The position numbers and the translations under genes are program-made. Of a stretch of 64,000 nucleotides of DNA, positions 51,282-60,938 are shown in pieces. Source of the stretch: Streptomyces sp. NBC_00094 (lineage in GTDB: Bacteria > Actinomycetota > Actinomycetes > Streptomycetales > Streptomycetaceae); contig NZ_JAPEMB010000001.1 of the NCBI RefSeq assembly GCF_026343125.1, positions 4,965,501 to 5,029,500 on the forward strand. The letters run 5' to 3'. How positions within the stretch are numbered: position 1 is the stretch's first letter; each line of letters begins with the position of its first letter. Under the pieces are notes generated by a model. The model was not told the origin of the DNA. It was given only the letters and a program-made list of their open reading frames with translations, and did not search any database.

Positions 51282-52169
51282 CTACCAGTGGACGACGACC
51301 TTGTCGCCGACCTTCACCTGGTCGAAGAGGGCCGAGAGCTTCGCCCGGTCCCGGACGTTGACACAGCCGTGCGAGGCCCCGTTGTAGCCGCGGGCCGCGA
51401 AGTCCGCCGAGTAGTGCACCGCCTGGCCGCCGCTGAAGAACATCGCGTACGGCATGGGCGTGTGGTAGATCGTCGACGTCCACGTACGGGCCTTCCAGCC
51501 CACGCTGAACGTGCCCTCGCGCGTCGGGGTGTTCTCCGAACCGAAGCGGACGTCCATCGACGAGACGACCTTGCCGTCGATCATCCAGGCGAGGGTCCGG
51601 CTCTCCTTGCTGATGCACAGCACCCGGCCGGTCATACAGCGCGCATCCGGGGTGTCCAGCTTGTTCGTGGTCGACGGCTTCAGCTCGTCGGCGGTCGGCT
51701 TCCGGCTGGCCGCGAGCAGCCGCTGCCAGGTCGTCTCGTCGACGGAGCCCGTCGGCGGCAGCCCCTGCTTCTTCTGGAACGCCGTGACCGAGCCCGCCGT
51801 CATCGTCCCGTAGAAGCCGGTGGGGGCCCGGTCGAAGTGGCCGAGCTGCCGCAGCCGCGCCTGGAGCTCGCGCACCTGCTCGCTCTCGTCGCCGTCGCCC
51901 ATGAGGGCCTTGGGCGTCGGCGCCCCCGTGGTGGGAGTGGCGGAGGGGGACGGCGGCTTGCCGTCCGTCGTCGGAGTCGGCGCCGTCGTCGGGTCGGCGG
52001 TCGGTCCTGTGGACGTCGGGTCGGCCGTCGGGCCGGTCGTCGTCGGCGCCTTCGGCGACGGGCTCGCGCTGCCCCCCGGGTCGGACGCCTGCGGCGTACA
52101 GCCCACGGCGATCACCACCGCTGCCGCTGCCAGTACCGCTCTGTGTATGACCGACGAAGACCGCTTCAT
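51282..52169 (-). CDS. L,D-transpeptidase lipoprotein with PG-binding domain
   Basis: 295 aa. Lipobox in '[13 protein letters not shown]' (Cys about 23), a Thr/Pro/Ser spacer with TGPTADPT repeats, a PG_binding_1 domain ('[20 protein letters not shown]', '[20 protein letters not shown]') and a YkuD domain with '[20 protein letters not shown]' holding the catalytic His and Cys (SHGCVNVRD). Forms 3-3 cross-links in peptidoglycan outside the membrane. ATG 52169 has 'ggggggcaacc' upstream; earlier in-frame starts lie in a region without coding character. Confidence 0.93.
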   Translation of the reverse strand: MKRSSSVIHRAVLAAAAVVIAVGCTPQASDPGGSASPSPKAPTTTGPTADPTSTGPTADPTTAPTPTTDGKPPSPSATPTTGAPTPKALMGDGDESEQVRELQARLRQLGHFDRAPTGFYGTMTAGSVTAFQKKQGLPPTGSVDETTWQRLLAASRKPTADELKPSTTNKLDTPDARCMTGRVLCISKESRTLAWMIDGKVVSSMDVRFGSENTPTREGTFSVGWKARTWTSTIYHTPMPYAMFFSGGQAVHYSADFAARGYNGASHGCVNVRDRAKLSALFDQVKVGDKVVVHW

Positions 52170-52413
52170 GGTTGCCCCCCGGGACGAGTCGTGTGTACGT
52201 AGGGATGCTTCCCGCGCGCGTGCGGTTGCGCACGGGTGTACGGAAGGCGGAAGCATGTACGCGGAAGGCGCCGGCGCGTACGAGGCAAGGGGAAGCGCGC
52301 AGGTTGTGAGCAAGGTCCCAGCGTGCTGCCCTCCACCGGCCGCACGCCCGCCGCTACAGTCCGTCGCGAGGGTCGGTACCGCTGAGCAGCAGGTCTATCG
52401 GGAGGCACAACAC

Positions 52414-53994
<1,581 letters not shown>

Positions 53995-54025
53995 GAGCTC
54001 TCCAGGCCCCGTAGACGCAGGTCAC

Positions 54026-54059
54026 AGCGGAGTGTCGTACCCATGTGCGACACTCCGCT
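54026..54059. promoter_or_regulatory. 12-10-12 inverted repeat just before the LysE gene
   Basis: agcggagtgtcg / cgacactccgct with a ten-base centre containing 'tacccat'. It ends two bases before the ATG at 54062, so it can be an operator over a leaderless promoter or a hairpin ending the mutase mRNA. Confidence 0.6.
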
Positions 54060-54061
54060 CC

Positions 54062-54718
54062 ATGCTGGGTGTCATCGATCTGCCGACCTATCTCGCGGGA
54101 CTCGTCCTCATCATCCTTCTGCCGGGGCCGAACTCGCTGTACGTGCTGTCCGTCGCCGCCCGCAAGGGCAGCCGGACGGCTTACAAGGCCGCCGCCGGGG
54201 TGTTCACCGGCGACGCGGTCCTCATGACGCTCGCCGCACTCGGCGCCGCCTCGCTCCTCCAGACCACCCCGCTCCTCTTCATGATCGTGAAGTACGCGGG
54301 CGCGGGCTATCTGACCTGGATGGCCATCGGCATGCTGCGGGCCGCCTGGAGCATGTGGCGCACCCGCCACGAGACGACGGACGAGGAGCCGGAGCAGGCC
54401 ACCGTCGGCGCCCCCGGCGAGAACCCGTACCGCCGCGCGCTGATCATCAGCCTCTTCAACCCGAAGGCGATCCTCTTCCTGATCTCCTTCTTCGTGCAGT
54501 TCGTGGACCCGGCGTACGCCTACCCGGCCCTGTCGTTCCTGGTGCTCGGCACGCTGCTCCAGATCGGCAGCTTCCTCTACCTCACGATGCTGATATTCGG
54601 CGGGACGCGGCTCGCGGCCGCGTTCCGGAGCCGCCGGCGGCTGTCCGCCGGGGCGACCTCGGCGGCGGGCGCGCTCTTCCTCGGCTTCGCCGCGAAGCTC
54701 TCGTTCGGCAGCGCCTGA
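54062..54718 (+). CDS. LysE family exporter
   Basis: 218 aa, six membrane helices. Signature 'LVLIILLPGPNSLYVLSVAA' + RKGSRTAYKAAAGVFTGD matches the LysE/RhtB start (PGPn...G...G). 'NPYRRALIISLFNPKAILFL' and 'FFVQFVDP' are also typical. Exports an amino acid or related amine; substrate unknown. ATG 54062 has no ribosome site and lies two bases after a strong inverted repeat; the frame extends to 54032 but overlaps that repeat. Confidence 0.9.
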   Translation: MLGVIDLPTYLAGLVLIILLPGPNSLYVLSVAARKGSRTAYKAAAGVFTGDAVLMTLAALGAASLLQTTPLLFMIVKYAGAGYLTWMAIGMLRAAWSMWRTRHETTDEEPEQATVGAPGENPYRRALIISLFNPKAILFLISFFVQFVDPAYAYPALSFLVLGTLLQIGSFLYLTMLIFGGTRLAAAFRSRRRLSAGATSAAGALFLGFAAKLSFGSA

Positions 54719-54740
54719 CCCCCGACACGCAGCCTTCGCC

Positions 54741-54763
54741 TTGACCCTGACACGGTGTGAGGG
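54741..54763 (+). promoter_or_regulatory. MerR-type promoter/operator
   Basis: -35 'ttgacc' (54741) merges with the dyad ccctgacac-g-gtgtgaggg (54745-54763, eight of nine pairs), the usual place for a MerR site in an over-long spacer. Confidence 0.6.
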
Positions 54764-54781
54764 CGTTCCGTAGGAGTCGTC

Positions 54782-55603
54782 ATGTTCACCATCGGAGACT
54801 TCGCCCGGCACGGGCGGGTGTCGGTCCGGATGCTGCGCCACTACGACGCCATCGGACTGCTGCGCCCGACCCGGGTCGACCCGCACACGGGCTACCGCTT
54901 CTACACCGCGGAGCAGCTCGCCCGGCTCAACCGTGTCATCGCGCTCAAGGACCTCGGCTTCACCCTCGAACAGGTGGGGGCGATCCTCGACGAGCAGATC
55001 GACGCGGACGAGCTGCGGGGAATGCTGCGTCTGCGCCGGGCCGAGCTGGAAGCGGCCCTGGAAGCGGCGCGGGCCCGGCTCGCCCAGGTCGGCGCGCGTC
55101 TCCGAGCCATCGAGACGGAGGGACGCATGTCCACCCAGGACGTCGTCGTCAAGAAGATCCCCGCCGTGCGCGTCGCCGAGCTGAGCGCGGTCGTACCGAG
55201 CTTCGGCCCGCACGACATCGGCCCGGCCATCGGTCCGCTGTACGAGGAGCTGTGCGGCCGCCTGGAGGCCGCGGGCCTCACCGGCTTCGGTCCCGGGATC
55301 GCGTACTACGAGGACGCGGGCAAGGGGGACGGCTCGGTCGTCGTGCACGCCGCCATGACGGTCCCCGAGGGGACGTCCGTGGAGGGCGTCGAGGTGCGCG
55401 TCCTGCCCGCCATCGAGGAGGCGGCGACCATCGTCCACCGGGGCTCGATGGACGACATCCTGCCGACCGTGCAGACCCTGGCCCGCTGGATCGAGACGAA
55501 CGGCTACGCGTCGGAGCACTACGCGCGCGAGCTCTACCTGGAGTGCCCGGACGACCGGTCGCGGTGGGTGACGGAGATCCAGGAGCCGATCGTCCGCGCC
55601 TGA
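54782..55603 (+). CDS. MerR family regulator with GyrI-like effector domain
   Basis: 273 aa. N-terminal winged helix 'MFTIGDFARHGRVSVRMLRH' + YDAIGLLRP and 'GYRFYTAEQLARLNRVIALK'; coiled-coil 'ELRGMLRLRRAELEAALEAA'; C-terminal GyrI/BmrR-like ligand domain (about 120-273: 'VVVKKIPAVRVAELSAVVPS', 'YASEHYARELYLECPDD'). It therefore resembles BmrR/TipA-like multidrug sensors. Lies 64 bases after lysE on the same strand, with its own MerR-like promoter, and may control lysE or itself. ATG with 'taggag' at five bases. Confidence 0.93.
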   Translation: MFTIGDFARHGRVSVRMLRHYDAIGLLRPTRVDPHTGYRFYTAEQLARLNRVIALKDLGFTLEQVGAILDEQIDADELRGMLRLRRAELEAALEAARARLAQVGARLRAIETEGRMSTQDVVVKKIPAVRVAELSAVVPSFGPHDIGPAIGPLYEELCGRLEAAGLTGFGPGIAYYEDAGKGDGSVVVHAAMTVPEGTSVEGVEVRVLPAIEEAATIVHRGSMDDILPTVQTLARWIETNGYASEHYARELYLECPDDRSRWVTEIQEPIVRA

Positions 55604-55637
55604 TCGGAGGCGGCCCCCGGGCCGTGGAGACGTACGG

Positions 55638-55673
55638 GCGAGCCCGGGACCCCCGCACGGGTCCCGGGCTCGC
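55638..55673. terminator. Terminator between convergent merR and glycosyltransferase genes
   Basis: Perfect 15-base arms gcgagcccgggaccc / gggtcccgggctcgc, six-base loop. Confidence 0.85.
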
Positions 55674-55693
55674 CGCTGTCGGGCCGCCGGCTC

Positions 55694-57022
55694 CTACTTC
55701 CGCAGTGCCTTGCGCAGCCGCAGGGCGCGGCGCGCCAGGCGGCGGACCCGCGGGTGCCGGGGGACGGGAAGACCGCCCGGCAGGTCGAGGACGGTGAGGC
55801 GCCGCCGGGTGAAGTGGTGCCGGGTGCGCTCGACGTGCGGGCCCGACAGGTGCCGTGCCGCGGCCTCCCACAGATCGGCCCGAATCTTCGGCTGCATCGC
55901 GAAGCCGACGGCCGCGACCAGGTCGTTCAGCGCGGCCACGTCCGGGTCCGGGCCGCCCGGCTCGTCCGTGCCGCCCTCCTCCAGGGGCGGGACGACCGCG
56001 TCCACGACGGTCAGCGGGATCCGGTTGCTGTTCTGGAACGGGGTGAGCCGCTCCAGGAGGGTCCCCGTGCCGACGCGGGCGACCGGCAGCCCGTAGAAGG
56101 AGCGTGCCGTGAGCAGCGCCGTCGAGAAGCAGCCGACGACGAGGGCGGGCCGCGCCTCGCGGTAGAGCACCTCGGCGAGGACGGGCCGGTCCTCGACGGT
56201 CAGTACGGCACCGAGCCGCTCCGCCTCGCGCACCAGCGTCCGCGACCCGGAGTCCGGGGCCGTCGGGTGTGGCTTGAAGACGAGCCGGCGGTGGCCTCGG
56301 GCGACCGCGCCGCGGACCATCCGGAGGTGCAGCTCCTCCTCCTCGGCGGCGGTGAGCAGGTTCAGAGCGGTGAGGTACTGGCCGAGGAGCAGCGCGGGGC
56401 CCTCGTCCGACGCCCCCGTGACCGGCCCGGACAGCTCCTCGACGACCTTGGTGAACGCCTCCGCCGGTACGGTCTCGGGCACCGCCCCGAACTCCGCGAG
56501 CAGCAGCGGCGTGAGCCCGGGGACGAGGTCGAGGTGGAGCAGTCGGCGCATCCGCCCGCCGATCAGCGGGTCGATCTTGTTACGGGTCGGCCCGTAGCTC
56601 ATCAGACCGTCGGCGTACACGGTGACGGGCGCCTCGGGCAGCAGCTGCGCGATGGCGAGCGCCGGGGTCACCTGGGGGGACTCCAGGGCGAGTTCGACCC
56701 GGTCGTCGCCGAGCTCCCAGAGCCGCCGCAGATGGCGCTGGAGCATCGGCAGGTCGCTCGCGCGGGGGGTCCAGCCCGCGGGGTGGAGCGGGGAGATCGT
56801 CTCGTTCCAGGACAGTACGGAGTCGAAGCGGCCGCGCAGCCGCTCGAAGCCCTCGGCCTCCTGGACGGTCGGGGTCGTCTCGGGCACGGCCGCGTTGTCG
56901 GTGACGAGGAGGATGCGGCGGTCGGCCGGGCCGAAGCAGCCGCTGTCGAGCGCGGCGGCGAGCGTCGCCACTCCGTAGAAGGTGGAGGCGCAGAAGATCT
57001 GGGTGGTCCGACGGGCGCTCAT
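55694..57022 (-). CDS. Polysialyltransferase-like glycosyltransferase
   Basis: 442 aa, cytosolic or membrane-associated with a basic C-terminal end ('RHPRVRRLARRALRLRKALR'). Resembles the bacterial alpha-2,8-polysialyltransferase family: 'TQIFCASTFYGVATLAAALD', 'RRILLVTDNAAVPE', 'VTVYADGLMSYGPTRNKI', 'HRRLVFKPHPTAPDSGS' (KPHP, the CMP-site His-Pro motif) and 'ALVVGCFSTALLTARSFYGL' (S-T pair). Probably adds nonulosonic acid units to a wall polymer. ATG overlaps the GT2 stop by ATGA, so the two are one operon. Neighbouring NeuA and NeuB homologues support the role. Confidence 0.8.
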   Translation of the reverse strand: MSARRTTQIFCASTFYGVATLAAALDSGCFGPADRRILLVTDNAAVPETTPTVQEAEGFERLRGRFDSVLSWNETISPLHPAGWTPRASDLPMLQRHLRRLWELGDDRVELALESPQVTPALAIAQLLPEAPVTVYADGLMSYGPTRNKIDPLIGGRMRRLLHLDLVPGLTPLLLAEFGAVPETVPAEAFTKVVEELSGPVTGASDEGPALLLGQYLTALNLLTAAEEEELHLRMVRGAVARGHRRLVFKPHPTAPDSGSRTLVREAERLGAVLTVEDRPVLAEVLYREARPALVVGCFSTALLTARSFYGLPVARVGTGTLLERLTPFQNSNRIPLTVVDAVVPPLEEGGTDEPGGPDPDVAALNDLVAAVGFAMQPKIRADLWEAAARHLSGPHVERTRHHFTRRRLTVLDLPGGLPVPRHPRVRRLARRALRLRKALRK

Positions 57023-58113
57023 GCCGCCACCTCCGGGGAGGCGTTCGCCGCAGTGGACACGGGGGCGGAGGCGGAAGCGGGGGCGGAGGGCGAGGTGGAG
57101 GCCGCCGTCACCGTCACCGAGACCGGCACCGGGTCCGGCGTCGCCGGCGGTGGCGCCGGACGCCTCCTCCGCAGCTTGCGCAGCATCGTCGCGCGGTCCC
57201 CGCCCATCGCCTTGAGGGCGTCGTCGAGGACCCCCTGCGGCATCCGTCGCAGCGCGCCCGCACTCATCGCCGTCAGCTGACGTGCCACCTCGGGCTCGAA
57301 TCGTCCGATGCCGCCGATGTGATGGGAAATCAGCGCGCAATAGGTGCGAACGGCCTTGGGGAGAAGTCGGTCCGCGTCCGGGTCCTTCGATGTCTCCTCG
57401 ATCACCTGGTCGAATGCGCGGATGAAATCCAATTGCCGGATGTCGCCGATCTGGGTGAGTGAGGTCGCGACCCCGCGCCGATAGAAGACGCCGAGCTCTC
57501 CGATCGCCGCGAACGATTCCGCCTCGCGGTGCAGCTTCCAGATCCAGGGCCGGTCCTCGGCGGTCCGCAGCCCGTGCGGGAAGTGGAGCAGCCCGCGTTC
57601 CAGGAGCCGCCGGTGGTAGATCCCGGCCCATGCGTACGGATAGTCGACCGAGGTCGTCCGGTGGGCCGGCAGTATCGCGTCGCGGGGGCTGAACACCTCG
57701 CCGCGGCGGGGGACCGGAGCCCGGCGGACGGCGCGGTCGCGGCCGGCGACGGAGACGTGGTCGGTGCGCAGGAAGTCGCAGCGCAGCTCGTCCATGGCGG
57801 CGACGAGCCGCCCGTAGTAGCCGGGGGAGAGCCAGTCGTCCCCGTCGAGGAAGGTGAGGTACTCGCCGCGGGCCGCGTCGAGCCCGGTGTTACGGGCCGT
57901 GGCGAGGCCCTCGTTGCGCTCGTGCCTGAGCAGGACGGCACCCGGGACGTCACGTACGGCCCGTTCGAGGATCTCCGGCGTGCCGTCCGACGAGCAGTCG
58001 TCGACCAGCAGGAACTCGAAGTCCTCGCGGGCGTTGGCACGCAGGCTTGCGAGGGTGTCGGGGGCATATGTCTGCACGTTGTAGAACGGCACGACCACGG
58101 AGAGCTTGACCAC
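57019..58113 (-). CDS. GT-A family 2 glycosyltransferase
   Basis: 364 aa. N-terminal GT2 domain: 'VKLSVVVPFYNVQTYAPDTL', 'FEFLLVDDCSSDGTPEILER', 'NEGLATARNTGLDAARGEYL' and 'TFLDGDDWLSPGYYG' (DxD-type metal site). A middle 'RPWIWKLHREAESFAAI' (acceptor/base region, ED-x-W variant) and a helical tail, then a Pro/Thr/Ala low-complexity end (about 320-364). First gene of the minus-strand operon with the polysialyltransferase-like gene; GTG start. Transfers a sugar from a nucleotide donor; identity unknown. Confidence 0.9.
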   Translation of the reverse strand: MVKLSVVVPFYNVQTYAPDTLASLRANAREDFEFLLVDDCSSDGTPEILERAVRDVPGAVLLRHERNEGLATARNTGLDAARGEYLTFLDGDDWLSPGYYGRLVAAMDELRCDFLRTDHVSVAGRDRAVRRAPVPRRGEVFSPRDAILPAHRTTSVDYPYAWAGIYHRRLLERGLLHFPHGLRTAEDRPWIWKLHREAESFAAIGELGVFYRRGVATSLTQIGDIRQLDFIRAFDQVIEETSKDPDADRLLPKAVRTYCALISHHIGGIGRFEPEVARQLTAMSAGALRRMPQGVLDDALKAMGGDRATMLRKLRRRRPAPPPATPDPVPVSVTVTAASTSPSAPASASAPVSTAANASPEVAA

Positions 58114-58342
58114 GCGGCCGACGCTAGGTGCCGACCCGGCATTCCCCCCGACCGGTGGGGGGACATTCGGTGAACACCAAGAGGCGGGCCGCTTAACCGC
58201 CTTTCGACAAAAGGGAATCGGGCCTTGATCATCGCGATTTCGGCCTTTGATCGACCTGCTTCAGAAGTCGGAGAGACGCTGTTCACCCGTTGTTGTGGCC
58301 CAGTTGGCACGGAAAGCGGAATGCCCTTCTAGCGTCCTCGGC
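58114..58342. promoter_or_regulatory. Divergent promoter region of the glycopolymer cluster
   Basis: 229-bp AT-richer gap. Contains the palindrome ccccccgaccggtgggggg (58145-58163), gatcatcgcgatttcggc/gatcgacc segments, and for the plus operon 'ttggca' (58304) and 'tctagcgt' (58328) about eight bases before a GTG without ribosome site. No gene seen. Confidence 0.5.
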
Positions 58343-59632
58343 GTGCCAGCAAGTACCCATGAAGCAGTACGGGTAGCCGTACTCGCCGACTCCGACACCC
58401 GGTGGAAATGGGGCGCCCTCACCGCGCGCCGCATCACCACGGCGACAGCCGAACCCACCGGATTCGTCCTCCGCGGACGGGCCACTCCCACCGCGCGCCA
58501 GCTCGCCGAGACCGGGGTGTCCACGACCGCCCCGCGCGAGGTGACGGGCGCGGAGTTCCTGCGCGCGGTACGGGACGCGGAGGCGCGCGGCGAGGGATAC
58601 GACGTCCTCGTCCTCGCGCTCGTCGGCGGCACCGTCCGGGCCGTCCTCCAGGGTCTCGCCGACCTCGCCCTGGACCGGCGCCCGGTGATCGTCACCGGAT
58701 ACGTCGGGGTGGTCTACGAGAAGCTCACCGACGGGCTCCTCCTGCGCCACGGCGCCGATGTGGTCCTCGCCAACTCCCGTCACGACGCCGAGCGTTTCCG
58801 CGCCGTCTACGAGGGCGTGGGCGCCGGTGCCGACTCGGTCGTCGAGGCCGCGCTGCCCTTCCTCGGCGGAGCCCCGTACGCCCCCGAGGCCGGCCGCGAC
58901 ACCCTCGTCTTCGCCGCCCAGCCGTCCGTGCCCGCCACCCGGGCCGAACGGAGCCACGTCCTGGACCGGCTGATCCGGCACGCCCGCCTCCACCCGGGCC
59001 GCGAGGTACTCCTCAAGCTCCGCTCCAAGCCGGGCGAACACACCACGCACCTGGAGGAGTTCCCGTTCCAGAAGCTGGTCCGGGAGCTCGACCCGCCGGC
59101 CAACTTCCGCCTCGTGTACGGGCACATGGGCGAGGTCCTCGACCGCACCGACCTCCTGGTCACCGTCTCCTCCACGGCCGCGCTCGAAGCCCTCCACCGC
59201 CGGATCCCCACCGCGATCCTCACCGACCTCGGGGTCCGCGAGGCGCTCGGCAACCACCACTTCGTCGGCTCCGGCCTGCTGGCCTCCTTCGAGGCGCTCG
59301 ACAAGGGGCTCGTACCGACGCCGGACGAGACCTGGCTCGCCCGGCAGGGCGTGGCATCCGCCAGTCCGTACGAGGCGGCCTTCGACGCGGCCCGCGACCG
59401 GGTCGCCGCACTCCTGGCGCTCCCCGCGCCGCCCCCGATCACCCCCTACTACACAGCGGAGACGGCCCCCGGCTACCTGCCCGGGATCCTCGCCCGCCAC
59501 CGCCTGGACGTCACCGCGCAGGAGCCCCGCGAGAGCGGCCTCCGCCGGATCGTCCGGGAGGCGGCGCGGGGCGCGTACCGGCACGGCGTGCAGCGCGTGG
59601 CCCCCGTCATCCGCCGGCTGGGAGAACTCTGA
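58343..59632 (+). CDS. Putative glycosyltransferase (DUF6716-like)
   Basis: 429 aa, cytosolic. GT-B-like layout: 'AVRVAVLADSDTRWKWGALT' at the start, 'VLVLALVGGTVRAVLQGLAD', 'VIVTGYVGVVYEKLTDGLLL' + RHGADVVLANS, 'HPGREVLLKLRSKPGEHTTH' and 'LLVTVSSTAALEALHRRIPT' (S-S/T pair as in polysialyltransferase-type folds), basic C-terminus. I recall this family (DUF6716) beside neuA/neuB in Streptomyces. First gene of the plus-strand operon; GTG start without ribosome site, likely leaderless. Its stop overlaps the NeuA start by one base. Confidence 0.78.
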   Translation: MPASTHEAVRVAVLADSDTRWKWGALTARRITTATAEPTGFVLRGRATPTARQLAETGVSTTAPREVTGAEFLRAVRDAEARGEGYDVLVLALVGGTVRAVLQGLADLALDRRPVIVTGYVGVVYEKLTDGLLLRHGADVVLANSRHDAERFRAVYEGVGAGADSVVEAALPFLGGAPYAPEAGRDTLVFAAQPSVPATRAERSHVLDRLIRHARLHPGREVLLKLRSKPGEHTTHLEEFPFQKLVRELDPPANFRLVYGHMGEVLDRTDLLVTVSSTAALEALHRRIPTAILTDLGVREALGNHHFVGSGLLASFEALDKGLVPTPDETWLARQGVASASPYEAAFDAARDRVAALLALPAPPPITPYYTAETAPGYLPGILARHRLDVTAQEPRESGLRRIVREAARGAYRHGVQRVAPVIRRLGEL

Positions 59633-60927
59633 TGACGTCCACCGCCACCGTGCTCGCCGTGATCCCCGCGAGGGGCGGCTCGAAGGGCGTCCCCGCCAAG
59701 AACCTCACCCCGGTCGCCGGTGTCCCGCTGGTGGCCCGCGCCGTCCGCGCCTGCCTCGGCGCCCGGCCCGTCACCCACGTCGTGGTCTCCACCGACGACT
59801 CCGCCATCGCGGCGGCGGCCCGTACGGCCGGAGCCGAGGCCGTGCGGCGCCCCGCCGAGATCGCGGGCGACACCGCCACCAGCGAGGCGGCCGTCCTGCA
59901 CGCGATGGACGTCTTCGAGGCCACCCACGGCCGCCCGGCCGACGTCGTCCTCCTCGTCCAGTGCACGAGCCCCTTCCTCACCTCCGCCGAGGTCGCCGAG
60001 ACCGTCGAGCGCGTCACCTCGGGCGCCGCCGACACGGCCTTCACGGCCGCCCCGTCCCACGGCTTCCTCTGGCGCGACACGGTCACGGACGGCGCCACCG
60101 GCGTCAACCACGACAAGGCGCACCGCCCCCGCCGCCAGGACCGCGAACCCGAGTACCTGGAGACCGGGGCCGTCTACGCCATGGACGCGGCAGGCTTCCG
60201 TACGCACGGACACCGCTTCTTCGGCCGTACGGCGCTCGTCGTCACCGACCCCGCCCGGGTCCTGGAGATCGACGACCCGCACGACCTCGCCCGCGCCAAG
60301 GCCCTCGCGCCCCTGCTCGACGAGCCCGCCACCCCGGGCTTCGCCGACGTCGACGCCGTCGTCCTCGACTTCGACGGCACCCAGACCGACGACCGGGTCC
60401 ATCTCGACGCGGAGGGACGCGAGTTCGTCTCCGCGCACCGTGGCGACGGCCTCGGCATCGCCGCCCTGCGCCGCGCCGGACTCCCCGTCCTCATCCTCTC
60501 CACCGAGCAGAACGCCGTCGTCGCCGCCCGCGCCCGCAAGCTCAAGATCCCCGTCCTGCACGGCATCGACCGCAAGGACCGGGCCCTCAAGGAGTGGTGC
60601 GAGGCCGAGGGCATCGACCCGCAGCGCGTGCTCTACGCCGGAAACGACGTCAACGACCTGCCCTGCTTCCGCCTCGTCGGCTGGCCCGTCGCGGTGAGCA
60701 GCGCCCACGACTCCGTACGGGCCGCTGCCCGGGCGGTCACCGAAACACCCGGCGGCTTCGGAGCGATCCGCGAGATCGCCGCCTGGCTCCTCGGACCCGA
60801 GCTCGACACCCCCGCACTCGACACCCCCGCGCCGGACACGTCCGCACGCGACACGTCCGGGCTCGACACCCCCGCACCTCACACCCCCGCCATCGGCACC
60901 CCCGCACTCAGCACCCCCAACGCGTAA
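59632..60927 (+). CDS. CMP-nonulosonate cytidylyltransferase fused to HAD phosphatase
   Basis: 431 aa. Residues 1-230: NeuA-type domain, 'VLAVIPARGGSKGVPAKNLT' (CTP loop), 'VVVSTDDSAIAAAARTAGAE', 'VVLLVQCTSPFLTSAEVAET', 'YLETGAVYAMDAAGF'. Residues about 240-390: class C0 HAD phosphatase, 'AVVLDFDGTQTDDRVHLDAE', 'ILSTEQNAVVAARARKLKIP' and 'VLYAGNDVNDLPCFRLVGWP'. Such fusions are known for Kdn: the phosphatase removes the 9-phosphate from Kdn-9-P and the other half makes CMP-Kdn. The last 40 residues are xDTPA repeats from a 15-bp DNA unit (60809-60910). ATG overlaps the upstream stop, 'gggaga' as ribosome site. Confidence 0.9.
   Translation: MTSTATVLAVIPARGGSKGVPAKNLTPVAGVPLVARAVRACLGARPVTHVVVSTDDSAIAAAARTAGAEAVRRPAEIAGDTATSEAAVLHAMDVFEATHGRPADVVLLVQCTSPFLTSAEVAETVERVTSGAADTAFTAAPSHGFLWRDTVTDGATGVNHDKAHRPRRQDREPEYLETGAVYAMDAAGFRTHGHRFFGRTALVVTDPARVLEIDDPHDLARAKALAPLLDEPATPGFADVDAVVLDFDGTQTDDRVHLDAEGREFVSAHRGDGLGIAALRRAGLPVLILSTEQNAVVAARARKLKIPVLHGIDRKDRALKEWCEAEGIDPQRVLYAGNDVNDLPCFRLVGWPVAVSSAHDSVRAAARAVTETPGGFGAIREIAAWLLGPELDTPALDTPAPDTSARDTSGLDTPAPHTPAIGTPALSTPNA
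60809..60910. repeat. 15-bp repeats encoding the NeuA-HAD tail
   Basis: About seven units of 'ctcgacacccccgca' type, giving LDTPA/PDTSA/HTPAI pentads at the C-terminus. Confidence 0.8.
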
Positions 60928-60938
60928 GGAAAAGCACC

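Noticed and set aside
51820-52413. N-terminal extension of the acyl-CoA mutase frame
   Set aside because: The extension is antisense to the L,D-transpeptidase gene and its promoter; the family N-terminus and a good ribosome site lie at 52414.
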